From positions 1 to 39,936 of the forward strand of contig CAMWRX010000019.1 in assembly GCA_947176765.1 (NCBI GenBank): DNA of 39,936 nucleotides, written 5' to 3'. The notes beneath the pieces are model-generated. The model was not told the DNA's origin. It made no database searches and saw only the letters and a list, made by a program, of their open reading frames with translations. Both the position numbers and the translations under genes were made by a program. Below are positions 23,173-30,705 of the stretch, piece after piece (positions within the stretch are counted from its first letter, which is position 1; the number at the start of each line of letters is the position of its first letter). The DNA comes from an uncultured bacterium. GTDB lineage: Bacteria; Bacillota; Clostridia; Oscillospirales; Oscillospiraceae.

Positions 23173-24006
23173 ATGAAAAAGAAACTGCGTCTGATCTTAA
23201 CCGTCGCTTTGGCCGGAGTGCTTGCCGTCAGCCTGACGGCGATTGTGCGCGTGCAGCTGCAATACCGGGAAAACGCGGCGTCTTACGAGGACGCGGCCCG
23301 GGTGGCGCGGTTTGAACCGCCCAAACCGGCCGCGGAGCAGTCCGCCCGGCCCGGGCCGACCGATGAGGGCCCGGACACCGGAGAGGCGGCAGACGACCCC
23401 CTGCGGAAAGCGCTGGAGGCCATTGACCTCGCCGCGCTCCAGGCGGTCAATCCCGACGTCGTTGGATGGATTTGTATCCCCGATACCCAGCTGTCCTACC
23501 CGCTGCTTTATGGGACGGACAATTCTTTTTATTTAACACATACCTGGAATCGGGCCTACAACGGCGGCGGCTCCATCTTTATTGACTGCCGCTGTTCCCC
23601 CGGCCTGGACACATTTCACACGGTCATATACGGCCACCGAATGAACAACGACTCCATGTTTGGAACGTTGAAATATTATAGAAATCAGGATTTCTGGCAG
23701 GAGCACCCCACAATTTACCTTGTGGACAACTCCGGCGTACATCTCTATGATATTTTTGCGGCCTGGGAAGCCGGCGTCACCAGCATTGTCTATGAGATGG
23801 ACCTGAGTACACCCCAGCGGCAGCAGGAATTTCTGGACACGTGCCTGGCTGCAAACTGTTTGGACACCGGCATTACGCCCGACACAGGGGATCGGTTCCT
23901 GACCCTCTCCACCTGCACCGGGAGCGGCGGACACGCCACCCGCTGGGTGGTTCACGGCGTGTTGACGCAGACCTATGACATCTCCGAGGCGGAGCCGTCC
24001 CCATGA
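23173..24006 (+). CDS. Class B sortase
   Basis: About 277 residues from the ATG at 23173; ATG 23161 is an alternative, and neither has a strong ribosome binding site. An N-terminal signal anchor (KLRLILTVALAGVLAVSLTA) is followed by a low-complexity linker. The sortase domain runs from about residue 80: YPLLYGTDNSFYL, catalytic histidine in VIYGHRMNNDSMFG, catalytic cysteine in FLTLSTCTGSGG and arginine in HATRWVVHG. The TLSTC motif and the extra helix region mark class B. It presumably anchors the adjacent adhesin through its VPQTG signal. Membrane-bound, facing outward. Confidence 0.9.
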   Translation: MKKKLRLILTVALAGVLAVSLTAIVRVQLQYRENAASYEDAARVARFEPPKPAAEQSARPGPTDEGPDTGEAADDPLRKALEAIDLAALQAVNPDVVGWICIPDTQLSYPLLYGTDNSFYLTHTWNRAYNGGGSIFIDCRCSPGLDTFHTVIYGHRMNNDSMFGTLKYYRNQDFWQEHPTIYLVDNSGVHLYDIFAAWEAGVTSIVYEMDLSTPQRQQEFLDTCLAANCLDTGITPDTGDRFLTLSTCTGSGGHATRWVVHGVLTQTYDISEAEPSP

Positions 24007-24046
24007 TGGGGAATGGAACTCGCTAATAGACATCCTCAAACGCAAC

Positions 24047-24090
24047 CGGGCGGCGCTCCGCAGATGTGGAGCGCCGCCCGAGTTGTTTCC
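24047..24090 (+). terminator. Terminator after the sortase gene
   Basis: Perfect 13-bp stem CGGGCGGCGCTCC (24047-24059) and GGAGCGCCGCCCG (24068-24080), loop of 8, then AGTTGTTTCC. Confidence 0.8.
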
Positions 24091-24415
24091 CCGTGTCAGC
24101 TTGCCTGTATGGAATATATGGATCGCCTTGCGCTATTACGTCAAGGGCCGGGAAACCATATCCAAGGCCGCCGCCGTTGTTGACCGAGCCTATTCCTCAT
24201 AACCCCGGCAGTTGCAGGAAATTTACAAGGCCCAAAACCCCGAAACCGTTGCGGCACAACGGTTTAAAGGCCCTCGACCCCCTCAAAAACTGCAAAATCT
24301 TTTGCAAAAAGCCCACTTTTCCAACAACGAGGTCTTTCGAGATTTCCAAACAGCTTCAAAAAGTTAAAATTTTAAAGCAAAAACCGCCTGAATCCAATAA
24401 TTCGATCGGTCTTTG
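24091..24415. other. Non-coding junction left of the integrated element
   Basis: No convincing gene. A short plus-strand open frame ends at 24202 (IALRYYVKGRETISKAAAVV and a short tail). It has no good start and may be the tail of a lost gene. A hairpin AAACCGTTG (24243-24251) with CAACGGTTT (24257-24265) follows. The stretch 24300-24415 is AT-rich and unassigned. This is probably the original chromosomal flank downstream of the tRNA-Thr gene. Confidence 0.4.
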
Positions 24416-24461
24416 TGGAGCTGCTATCCAGATTTGAACTGGAGACCTCATCCTTACCAAC
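24416..24461 (-). repeat. tRNA-Thr(GGT) 3'-half, left attachment-site repeat
   Basis: On the minus strand these 46 bases read from the anticodon loop TTGGTAA through the variable region, the T-arm (TCCAGTTCAAATCTGGA) and the acceptor strand TAGCAGC to TCCA. The 5' half of the tRNA is absent. An identical copy is at 36502-36547, the signature of integration into the 3' end of a tRNA gene. Confidence 0.85.
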
Positions 24462-24681
24462 AGCAAAAGGAAATTTTTTGTAATCTTTTTTGATTGTTTC
24501 CAGCGGCTTGCGCTCCAACTCAAATGCTTTCCGGCACTTTCTAAACACAGGTGCTCCGTTGTTTCCACGTCTGTCTGTGGCTGGTTATGTGGTCAAAGCT
24601 ACAGACAGCGGTTCCCTGTGCAGGAAAATTCACAACACTTTCCCACGATGGATTGCACCAGTGTCTACAAAGAAGAAGCCC

Positions 24682-25176
24682 TCAAACAATCCCCGGTATG
24701 CTTTCGCACAATCCGGGAGCCGCTTTCAGTTCCCGCAGCAGATGATGGGGCAGCATTAGACAGGCCGGGCAGGAAAAGTGGGCCGCCCCTGTGGACTCCA
24801 AAAGCTCCGCCACAAATTGAGAGCAGAAGTAATGCCTGTGCCGCCGGAAAGGGATGTGAAGAAGGGCACAGAACACGCCAAATGTGGTATATTCGTAATT
24901 GTGTGAGTTCCTTTCCACGAAATCCACTTTCTGCTGCAGCCCCTCATAAACATCGTCCGGGACCTCCAGCCGCAGGCGCAGGCTCTTTTTGACCCCTCTG
25001 CGGCGGTATTTCTCCACCGTTTCCCGGCGAAAACCTTTGAAGCAAAAGCTGTAGTAATAGGAACAGTCTTCCTCCAGAGAGATGGCGGCATGAGTATAGG
25101 TCCGGCCTGTCAGGTTGTAGACCAATTCGGACACAGGATCCGAGTATTTCGTCCAGATAATAGATATGAATCTCAT
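24682..25176 (-). CDS. Permuted papain-like (YiiX/NlpC-P60 superfamily) protein
   Basis: The protein has 164 residues and no signal peptide. An N-terminal histidine in GRTYTHAAISL (H29) and a downstream cysteine in HYFCSQFVAELLESTGA (C118) appear in the order His then Cys. This is the circularly permuted arrangement of the YiiX/YaeF/LRAT group of the NlpC/P60 superfamily. Such proteins act on peptides, acyl groups or lipids; the substrate here cannot be named. Start supported by GAGG upstream of the ATG at 25176. It is the first gene inside the left element boundary and follows a 17-bp hairpin that separates it from the upstream operon. Confidence 0.65.
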   Translation of the reverse strand: MRFISIIWTKYSDPVSELVYNLTGRTYTHAAISLEEDCSYYYSFCFKGFRRETVEKYRRRGVKKSLRLRLEVPDDVYEGLQQKVDFVERNSHNYEYTTFGVFCALLHIPFRRHRHYFCSQFVAELLESTGAAHFSCPACLMLPHHLLRELKAAPGLCESIPGIV

Positions 25177-25210
25177 TTTGCCTCACACCTCATCAGGATT
25201 TTGGTTTTGC

Positions 25211-25250
25211 TGGAGCGGTATCCGTCTGACATAAGACGGATACCGCTCCA
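25211..25250. repeat. Perfect 17-bp hairpin
   Basis: TGGAGCGGTATCCGTCT (25211-25227) pairs with AGACGGATACCGCTCCA (25234-25250), loop of six bases. Neither strand has a T run after it. It may limit readthrough or protect the upstream mRNA. Confidence 0.7.
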
Positions 25251-25256
25251 TGCCGT

Positions 25257-25343
25257 TCAGGTCCGGCTCCTTTTGACCACGACCACAGCGACACCCGCGA
25301 CGGCGGCAACGGCAGCGATGGCCGCGATTATCTTGGAAAGCAT
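25257..25343 (-). CDS. 28-residue single-pass membrane peptide
   Basis: ATG at 25343 with a very strong GGAGGAGG upstream. The peptide is MLSKII followed by an Ala/Val-rich helix of about 17 residues and a basic tail VKRSRT. It lies downstream of the 178-residue two-TM protein in the same minus-strand unit. Too small for family assignment, but the ribosome binding site and clean signal-anchor-like layout argue that it is translated. Confidence 0.6.
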   Translation of the reverse strand: MLSKIIAAIAAVAAVAGVAVVVVKRSRT

Positions 25344-25388
25344 ATGCACACCTCCTCCTTTTTTAGATTTTCCCATAGGGGAACCGGA

Positions 25389-25925
25389 TCAAGCTGTCTG
25401 TACCAGATGGCTGGCCTTTTCACAGACTGCGTAAATCTCATCGTATTTCTGGTCGATCATCGGCGTGACCTCCACAGACTTCCGTTTGCAGATGGTTCGA
25501 TAGAGAAGGTAGGGGGCGATCCAGCCTAAAAAGCCGGGGATGGCCAGGGTCACACTGGGCAGGATGTGGCCGGCGAGGAAACAGAACACGGATCCGGCCA
25601 TGAAGGCGGTTCCGATTACACCGACCAAATAGGCCACAGCCGCAGCCTGGAACACCTTGGACCGCTCCAGCGATTTGATCTTATCCACGCCGATGTCGAA
25701 CTGCCGCTGGAGCCGGGACAGCTCCAGCTTGTTGCGGAGTTTCCTGTTCCGCTTGAAGCGCAGGACCACAAAGGTGCTGCCCTGGGGCGGGGTGCTGCTC
25801 CCCTCAAGCTGCCAGCCGAAGCTGGGGTAGCTATCGGTGTAAACCGACTCCAGCCTGCGCTGGGTCGTGACCTCGGTGTACTCGTAGGCGGTAAAGCCAG
25901 GGGTTCGCTCAATCGTTTCGCTCAT
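25389..25925 (-). CDS. Two-TM membrane protein, paralogue of the gene at 27513-28037
   Basis: The protein has 178 residues and AGGAGG before the ATG. The soluble N-terminal part contains the YEYTEV and SFGWQLEG blocks. A basic helical segment (FKRNRKLRNKLELSRLQRQF) precedes two membrane helices (IGTAFMAGSVFCFLAGHI, SVTLAIPGFLGWIAPYLLY), and the tail has QKYDEIYAVCEKA. The same order and many identical blocks occur in the 174-residue protein at 27513-28037 (GTAFMAGSVF, LAIPGFLGWI, KYDEIYEICE). Family function is unknown to me. It is in the operon driven by RR-type promoter C. Confidence 0.7.
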   Translation of the reverse strand: MSETIERTPGFTAYEYTEVTTQRRLESVYTDSYPSFGWQLEGSSTPPQGSTFVVLRFKRNRKLRNKLELSRLQRQFDIGVDKIKSLERSKVFQAAAVAYLVGVIGTAFMAGSVFCFLAGHILPSVTLAIPGFLGWIAPYLLYRTICKRKSVEVTPMIDQKYDEIYAVCEKASHLVQTA

Positions 25926-25973
25926 GCTGAATTCCTCCTAATCATTTTTTAGCAGATGCTTCCGGTAGCTGTT

Positions 25974-26051
25974 TCAGAAAAGATCCTGGTAGGTATATTT
26001 TCCAGTCAGCACCACAGCGGCGATGGCCGCAAAAGCAATCAAGATATCCAT
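25974..26051 (-). CDS. 25-residue membrane peptide
   Basis: ATG at 26051 follows AAAGGGGCG and lies about 33 nt after the predicted start of promoter C. The peptide begins MDILIAFAAIAAVVL and ends in a polar tail. As first gene of the transcript it could be a small regulatory or structural membrane peptide. It is similar in kind to the 28-residue peptide at the end of the same operon. Confidence 0.5.
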   Translation of the reverse strand: MDILIAFAAIAAVVLTGKYTYQDLF

Positions 26052-26090
26052 GTCTTCGCCCCTTTCCGCGTTCCTTGCTTTGTTGACATG

Positions 26091-26135
26091 ATATTAGCAC
26101 TGAATTGTGTGCAAATTGTCAGATTTTTGTTTGAG
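26091..26135 (-). promoter_or_regulatory. Response-regulator-type promoter C
   Basis: Minus strand: three consecutive 11-mers (CTCAAACAAAA, ATCTGACAATT, TGCACACAATT; 26135-26103), six bases, then the -10 TAATAT (26096-26091). No good -35 is present, as expected for an activated promoter. It matches the four other sites of this set. Confidence 0.7.
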
Positions 26136-26155
26136 TAAAATTAAAAAGCAAAAAG

Positions 26156-26184
26156 GCACCCCGCACAACCGTTGTGCGGGGTGT
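26156..26184 (-). terminator. Terminator of the four-TM protein gene
   Basis: Minus strand: ACACCCCGCACAAC and GTTGTGCGGGGTGC pair almost fully, followed by TTTTTGCTTTTT. The T run continues into the AT-rich upstream part of promoter C. Confidence 0.8.
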
Positions 26185-26210
26185 CTTACTGGGTGTTCGC
26201 CCTGTTTTAC

Positions 26211-26582
26211 TTAATCGTGAATGCCCTTGAGCAGGGGGATCAGCATCAGCAGCACCACGATACCCACCAAGCCGATCACGATGCCCAGAACCATCTTGTC
26301 AAACACCATGACCATGCACATACCCACACCCAGCAGCAGAGCACCCAGCACGCCGACGAACACGGACAGCAACGTCTTACCATTGAACTTGATGGGGGCC
26401 TTGTGCTCCATCTTCCGCCAGATCAGCAGGTCGGCCAGCAGTACCACCAGACCGACCACACCGCAGATCACACCCTGTTTCTCCATGCCCCACTCCGGCA
26501 GCAGGGCCATACACATTCCCAGCGCGAAAAACACGCCGCCGATGGTTCCCAGGATCAACGCCACAAAATTGCTTTTCTTCAT
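26211..26582 (-). CDS. Four-TM membrane protein of unknown function
   Basis: About 123 residues from the ATG at 26582, chosen over 26591 because GGGAG directly abuts the earlier ATG. Four hydrophobic segments in two pairs are separated by a short basic loop (LLIWRKMEHKAPIKFNGK). Both pairs contain a G-M-C-M motif (GMCMALLP, GMCMVMVF), suggesting internal duplication. It is monocistronic, with promoter B upstream and a terminator downstream. No family recognised. Confidence 0.65.
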   Translation of the reverse strand: MKKSNFVALILGTIGGVFFALGMCMALLPEWGMEKQGVICGVVGLVVLLADLLIWRKMEHKAPIKFNGKTLLSVFVGVLGALLLGVGMCMVMVFDKMVLGIVIGLVGIVVLLMLIPLLKGIHD

Positions 26583-26641
26583 GATAAACATCTCCCACTT
26601 CTTTTTTTCAGAATTTTGGCCTTTGCCGTTTCTGTAATGCT

Positions 26642-26686
26642 ATCATAGCGGAGGTTTGTTTGCGGATTGCTTGTTTTTTGTTTGAG
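26642..26686 (-). promoter_or_regulatory. Response-regulator-type promoter B
   Basis: Minus strand: CTCAAACAAAA, AACAAGCAATC, CGCAAACAAAC (26686-26654), six bases (CTCCGC), then TATGAT (26647-26642). Drives the gene at 26211-26582. Confidence 0.75.
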
Positions 26687-26725
26687 TAATATTAAAAAGC
26701 AGTTTTTTGTGTTGTGCCGCTATAT

Positions 26726-26869
26726 TTATTTCGTATCTGAAGTCTTTCTGTCCGGCTTCATGAACCGCGTGACCACGGCGATGATCGGATACGCGATGAG
26801 CTGCACACCGATCACACAGAAAATAATGAACGATTGAATGGCGTCGTTCTGCACAGGAATCACATCCAT
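26726..26869 (-). CDS. 47-residue single-pass membrane peptide
   Basis: The frame starts at ATG 26869 and encodes MDVIPVQNDAIQSFIIFCVI, a continuing hydrophobic helix and a charged tail (KPDRKTSDTK). The ribosome binding site is weak. A better ribosome binding site (AGGAGG) lies about 70 bases upstream in front of an ATG that opens only eight codons, so translational coupling or a frameshift here is possible. Confidence 0.4.
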   Translation of the reverse strand: MDVIPVQNDAIQSFIIFCVIGVQLIAYPIIAVVTRFMKPDRKTSDTK

Positions 26870-26993
26870 GGCCGGGGCCTAATATCCCAGGTGTGAGATA
26901 CCGTAGTTAAAGATGCACCTTTATTTCTTCCATGTTTGCCTCCTATTGGATCACGCGCCGCACAGCCTCAGCCTGTGCGGCGCATGATCGCCC

Positions 26994-27368
26994 TCAGTGC
27001 TTTCCGGCGTTTCTGCTGGCTTCTACGCTGGCCCTGGCGGTTTCAAGGCTTCTTTTCACGCTGGCCCTTCCGATGTCTGTGCCGGAGTGGATCCTGGCCT
27101 GCATCTCGGCGGATCGTTTTTCTTCCGCCTCCTTCGCCGCGGCTGCCCGCTGCGCCTGTTCTTCGGCAAGACGCTTCTTTGCGTCCTCTGCGGTTTCACC
27201 CTCATGGGTCAAGAATTTCTCCACGAACCCGTCCTCGATCTGCTTGTAGCCGCCCACCACGGTGTCCTCCACCTTTTTGTAGGCGCCCACCACCGTCTCC
27301 TCGATCTTCTTGTAGGCCCCGACCACGGCCTCGGCCTGCTTGGGGGGAGTCAGATTGTATTCGCTCAT
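26994..27368 (-). CDS. Helical protein with VVGAYKK-type 11-residue repeats
   Basis: About 124 residues from ATG 27368. After MSEYNLTPPKQ come three near-identical repeats: AVVGAYKKIEE, TVVGAYKKVED, TVVGGYKQIED. A charged helical region (FLTHEGETAEDAKKRLAEEQ, AAAAKEAEEKRSAE) and a basic Ser/Arg tail follow. No signal peptide or TM. The amphipathic repeats suggest a membrane-surface or coiled-coil role; similar repeats occur in uncharacterised clostridial proteins, from memory. It is the first gene after promoter A. Confidence 0.7.
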   Translation of the reverse strand: MSEYNLTPPKQAEAVVGAYKKIEETVVGAYKKVEDTVVGGYKQIEDGFVEKFLTHEGETAEDAKKRLAEEQAQRAAAAKEAEEKRSAEMQARIHSGTDIGRASVKRSLETARASVEASRNAGKH

Positions 27369-27421
27369 GATATTGTCCTCACTTTCCATGAAATAGGTTT
27401 GAGCTCTCAACTCATAGGCCT

Positions 27422-27466
27422 ATCATAGACCGCGAATGTTTACCGATTGCTTGAATTGTGTTTGAG
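27422..27466 (-). promoter_or_regulatory. Response-regulator-type promoter A
   Basis: Minus strand: CTCAAACACAA, TTCAAGCAATC, GGTAAACATTC (27466-27434), six bases (GCGGTC), then TATGAT (27427-27422). The transcription start near 27415 leaves about 47 nt to the gene at 27368. Confidence 0.75.
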
Positions 27467-27478
27467 AAATATTAAAAA

Positions 27479-27510
27479 GTCTCCCCTCCGCAAAAATTCG
27501 GAGGGGAGAC
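27479..27510 (-). terminator. Terminator of the two-component operon
   Basis: Stem GTCTCCCCTCCG (27479-27490) and CGGAGGGGAGAC (27499-27510), 12 bp, loop of 8. On the minus strand it is followed at once by TTTTTAAT, which is also the upstream end of promoter A. Confidence 0.85.
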
Positions 27511-27512
27511 TT

Positions 27513-28037
27513 TCAGTTCAGAAGCTTGTTTCCCTGTTCGCAGATTTCATATATTTCGTCATATTTCCGTTCCACCAGCTCTGCCACCAGCTTGGAGCGG
27601 CGAGCGACTATTTTACGATAGATGAACCAAGGAAGTATCCACCCCAGGAACCCCGGGATTGCCAGGATTACGGACAGTACCACCAACGGCGGGACGTGGG
27701 TCACGGCAAAGACAGACCCGGCCATAAAGGCGGTCCCAATCAGCCCCACGATCAAAGCGGCAATGGTTCCATTCGTTGTTTTGGAGCGCTCCAATGCGGC
27801 AATCTCATCCATACACGCCTCAAAGTGGCGCTGCAAGCGGGTCAACTCCGCTTTGTTCATGATCTTCCGTTCCCGCTTCAGCACCAGCTTCCCTTTCCCG
27901 GTTTCCATCCGTTCGTCCGGCGCCCAGCCGAAGCTCTGATAGCAGTCCAGATAAAAGGAGGCCCGCTCCCCGCTGGCGGTGAGTTCCTTGTACTCATATC
28001 CAATGTAATCCTTGCCGTCCTTTTTGATCTCGCTCAT
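27513..28037 (-). CDS. Two-TM membrane protein, last gene of the two-component operon
   Basis: The protein has 174 residues; its ATG overlaps the kinase stop (ATGA) and GAAGGGAA lies upstream. The layout is that of its paralogue at 25389-25925: soluble N-terminus with GYEYKELT and SFGWAPDE, a basic helix ending LTRLQRHFEA, two membrane helices (IGTAFMAGSVFAVTHV, LAIPGFLGWILPWFIY) and a tail with ERKYDEIYEICEQG. Translational coupling to the kinase suggests it modulates or is sensed by the two-component system. Function unknown. Confidence 0.75.
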   Translation of the reverse strand: MSEIKKDGKDYIGYEYKELTASGERASFYLDCYQSFGWAPDERMETGKGKLVLKRERKIMNKAELTRLQRHFEACMDEIAALERSKTTNGTIAALIVGLIGTAFMAGSVFAVTHVPPLVVLSVILAIPGFLGWILPWFIYRKIVARRSKLVAELVERKYDEIYEICEQGNKLLN

Positions 28038-29119
28038 TGAATATTCCCTTCTTTCGCTGCTGGTATTTTTACAGTAAATGTACTGCCTTTGCCGGGGGTG
28101 CTGGTGACGGAAATATCCCCGCCCAGCATCCGCAGGATGCGCAGCACCAGCGCCAGACCCAGACCGTTGCCCTCTGTGGAATGGGAGGTGTCGCCCTGGT
28201 AGAACTTGTCGAAGATATGCTCCAGCGTTCCTGAGTCCATGCCGCAGCCGGTGTCGGATACCTCCACCACCACCTCGTCTGCCGTGGAGGTCTGCCGGAG
28301 CGTGACCGTCCCGCCCGGTTCGGTGAACTTGATGGCGTTGGACAGCAGATTATTCCACACCAACTCCAGCAGGCTGGCGTCTGCTTCAATGGTGGCCTGA
28401 TCCTCGATGTCCGCCTCAAATTCGATCCCCTTTTTCTCCCAGCGGTCCTCAAACAGCAGCGCGCACTCCGCCAGCTGCTCACATAGATCATAAGGCTCCG
28501 GAACGGGCTGGATGTTCTGCTTTTCCAGCTTGTTCAGCTTCAGAATGTTGGTAATCAGGCCGTTCAGCCGCCGGGATGAGCGAGCGATGGTGTCCACATA
28601 TTCCATCCGTTCCTCCTCCGGGAGGGTCGGGCTTTTCAACATATCTGCAGAATTTTGAATGACTGCCAACGGCGTTTTGATCTCGTGGGAGACGTTGGAG
28701 AAGAAGTCGGTTTTCAGCGTCTCGATGCTGCCCAGCTCCGCCACCATTTTGTTGAAGTCCTGAATCATAGCGTCCAGGTAGTCTACCTTATCCGCAGCGT
28801 GGATGGCGGGAACAAACACGGAAAAATCTCCATTGGCTACCTGTCGGTTGGCCTCCGCCAGCATTTGCATAGGCCGCTCATAGGTGTTTCGGATGATCCA
28901 CATGGAGAACAGGGTCAGCCCGGCGGACACCAGCGCCCAATACACGATGGGCACGATTGGCTGCACCCATTCGTTCCATTGGAGAGTGTTCATCAGCACA
29001 ATCAGCCCTACATGAACGCCGGAGGCCAAAAGCATCCCGCCGAAAATCACGCCAAACAGCAGCAACGGGAAACGGCTGGAGCGGACCGGTCCCCATGGAT
29101 GCCGGCTCTCCCGCTTCAT
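28034..29119 (-). CDS. Membrane sensor histidine kinase
   Basis: The protein has 361 residues. Two TM helices near residues 15-38 and 50-72 leave almost no outside loop, so the signal is probably sensed in the membrane or through a partner protein. A HAMP domain (RPMQMLAEANRQVANGDFSV) follows. The DHp helix contains the phospho-accepting histidine in FFSNVSHEIKTPLAV. ATPase boxes are N (WNNLLSNAIKFTE), G1 (VSDTGCGMD), F (IFDKFYQGD) and G2 (GNGLGLAL). It overlaps the response regulator gene by ATGA. Its membrane partners are likely the proteins encoded on either side. Confidence 0.92.
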   Translation of the reverse strand: MKRESRHPWGPVRSSRFPLLLFGVIFGGMLLASGVHVGLIVLMNTLQWNEWVQPIVPIVYWALVSAGLTLFSMWIIRNTYERPMQMLAEANRQVANGDFSVFVPAIHAADKVDYLDAMIQDFNKMVAELGSIETLKTDFFSNVSHEIKTPLAVIQNSADMLKSPTLPEEERMEYVDTIARSSRRLNGLITNILKLNKLEKQNIQPVPEPYDLCEQLAECALLFEDRWEKKGIEFEADIEDQATIEADASLLELVWNNLLSNAIKFTEPGGTVTLRQTSTADEVVVEVSDTGCGMDSGTLEHIFDKFYQGDTSHSTEGNGLGLALVLRILRMLGGDISVTSTPGKGSTFTVKIPAAKEGNIQ

Positions 29120-29787
29120 TTCAGCACCGCCTTGTAGCCCAGGCCCCGCACTGTTTTGATCTCAAAGCCGTCGCAGTCTGAGAATTTGTCCCGCAGTTTG
29201 GTGATGTACACGTCCACCGCCCGCAGGCTGGTCTCGCTGTCCACACCCCAGAACTCGTCCATAAGCTGGGCGCGGGAGAAAGTCTTTTTCGGGTAGGACA
29301 GCAGCTTGTAGAGGATGTTGAACTCCCGGGTGGTAACAGGCAGCTCCTCGCCGTCCACCTCCGCCGTCATGCCGTCCGCATCCAGCACCAGGTTGCCCAC
29401 GGTGATCTTCCGCTCCATCTCGATGTTGGCCCGGCGCAGCAGGGCCCGCACCCGGAGCTGCAGCTCGTCCAGCTCGAAGGGCTTCACCATGTAGTCGTCG
29501 ATGCCCAGCTGGAAGCCCTTCTGTTTGGCGGGCAGGTCGTCCCGGGCGGACATGAACAGGATGGGGATATGCTTGTTCACCTGCCGGACGGCCTGGGCAA
29601 ACTCGAAGCCGTCCACCTCCGGCATCATGATATCCGAGATGATAAGGTCGTACAGGCTGTTGTACATCTCGTCGTAGGCGTCATTGGCGTTCAGACAGCC
29701 CTTCGTCTCAAAGCCGCAGTCGCTGAGATAGGTACACACCAGCTGGTTCAGCTTGGCATCATCCTCTACTACTAAAATATGGATCAT
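29116..29787 (-). CDS. OmpR/VanR-family response regulator
   Basis: The protein has 223 residues. The receiver domain has the acidic pair in VVEDD, phospho-acceptor D52 in LIISDIMMP, the conserved Ser in LFMSARDD and the conserved Lys in MVKPFE. The C-terminal winged helix has VTTREFNILYKLLSYPKK, the recognition region SLRAVDVYITKLRDKF and the wing TVRGLGYK. Regulators of this family bind direct repeats with 11-bp spacing. Five promoters here have exactly such repeats, including the one in front of this operon, so autoregulation is likely. Starts overlap on both sides (ATGA). Confidence 0.93.
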   Translation of the reverse strand: MIHILVVEDDAKLNQLVCTYLSDCGFETKGCLNANDAYDEMYNSLYDLIISDIMMPEVDGFEFAQAVRQVNKHIPILFMSARDDLPAKQKGFQLGIDDYMVKPFELDELQLRVRALLRRANIEMERKITVGNLVLDADGMTAEVDGEELPVTTREFNILYKLLSYPKKTFSRAQLMDEFWGVDSETSLRAVDVYITKLRDKFSDCDGFEIKTVRGLGYKAVLK

Positions 29788-30680
29788 CGTTTGGTTCCTC
29801 CTCTTTCATCAGGTTTCAATTCCATGAGTATCTTCCTTGATCTTCTTACCATGTAAACTGCGCTACCCAGTACGGTGACGCAGACCGCAAAAGCGGTGCA
29901 GGATGTCATAATCAGCCGGAACTGCGGCTGGTCCGCGCCGAATTGGGCAATCAGCGCCGTCTCCAGGGAAAACATGGATACCAGCGCTGTGGTCAGGTTG
30001 ACCGCCTTAGCGGCGGACAGCACCGGGCTGTTGAACCTACGATACTTGATTGCGTTGATGATTGCAAGGGCCAAGCTGTAAAAAGCGTAGCACGCCATCG
30101 CATAGACCAATGTTCCGGGGTAAAGGTAGCCGTTGCCTCTCAATACGATCATCGTGGAAATAACAGCCAGCGCCGCGTCCAGCAGGAACAGGAGCCGGCC
30201 CGTCATTCGATACCGCCGCCATTCTTCCCGATCACTGAACCGCTTTTGCCCTTTTGGAAAACTTGCAAGGAGATAGAGCCGCACCACGCACAGCAGCATA
30301 TTGTAGATTGCCAGTCCTCCCTCCCAAAAGGAGGAATACAGCACCGCATAGGCCAGCTTCAGCATGGCAAAGCCCAGGTTAATAATAAAAGAAAGGGCAA
30401 GCCCATACCACACAGAAAAATATTTGTCAGTCATATAGCGGTGGGCCAGGGGGATGCTGTGCAGGAAGCGCGGCGCCTGTCGGAGCGCCGGCACAATAGC
30501 GGCCACAAATATGGTCAGTCCATAGGCGGACAGGCAGTAGGCTGCATAGGGAAAGGGGGTCTCTCTCAGCCTCGTCCCAAAAGCCAGAAACAGGGCAGCG
30601 GCACTGAGAAGCACCATCAGGATGGCCCATCGACCACCCGGCCAGAGCAGCTTTTTCAGAATGGCTTTCCAGCGTTCCAT
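29784..30680 (-). CDS. Polytopic membrane protein heading the two-component operon
   Basis: About 298 residues from ATG 30680, eight bases after GGGAGGA. The longer frame from 30710 would start inside the -10 box. About eight hydrophobic segments are visible, including GRWAILMVLLSAAALFLAF and YAAYCLSAYGLTIFVAAIVP. The basic tail is MVRRSRKILMELKP. No family recognised. Being first in the operon and coupled to a kinase without a sensor loop, it may be the sensor module or transport partner. Confidence 0.75.
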   Translation of the reverse strand: MERWKAILKKLLWPGGRWAILMVLLSAAALFLAFGTRLRETPFPYAAYCLSAYGLTIFVAAIVPALRQAPRFLHSIPLAHRYMTDKYFSVWYGLALSFIINLGFAMLKLAYAVLYSSFWEGGLAIYNMLLCVVRLYLLASFPKGQKRFSDREEWRRYRMTGRLLFLLDAALAVISTMIVLRGNGYLYPGTLVYAMACYAFYSLALAIINAIKYRRFNSPVLSAAKAVNLTTALVSMFSLETALIAQFGADQPQFRLIMTSCTAFAVCVTVLGSAVYMVRRSRKILMELKPDERGGTKR

Positions 30681-30705
30681 AACCCATCCTCCCTTCACTG
30701 GACAG

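Noticed and set aside
24416-24461. A functional tRNA-Thr gene
   Set aside because: Only the anticodon-loop to 3'-end half is present; D-arm and 5' acceptor strand are missing at both copies.
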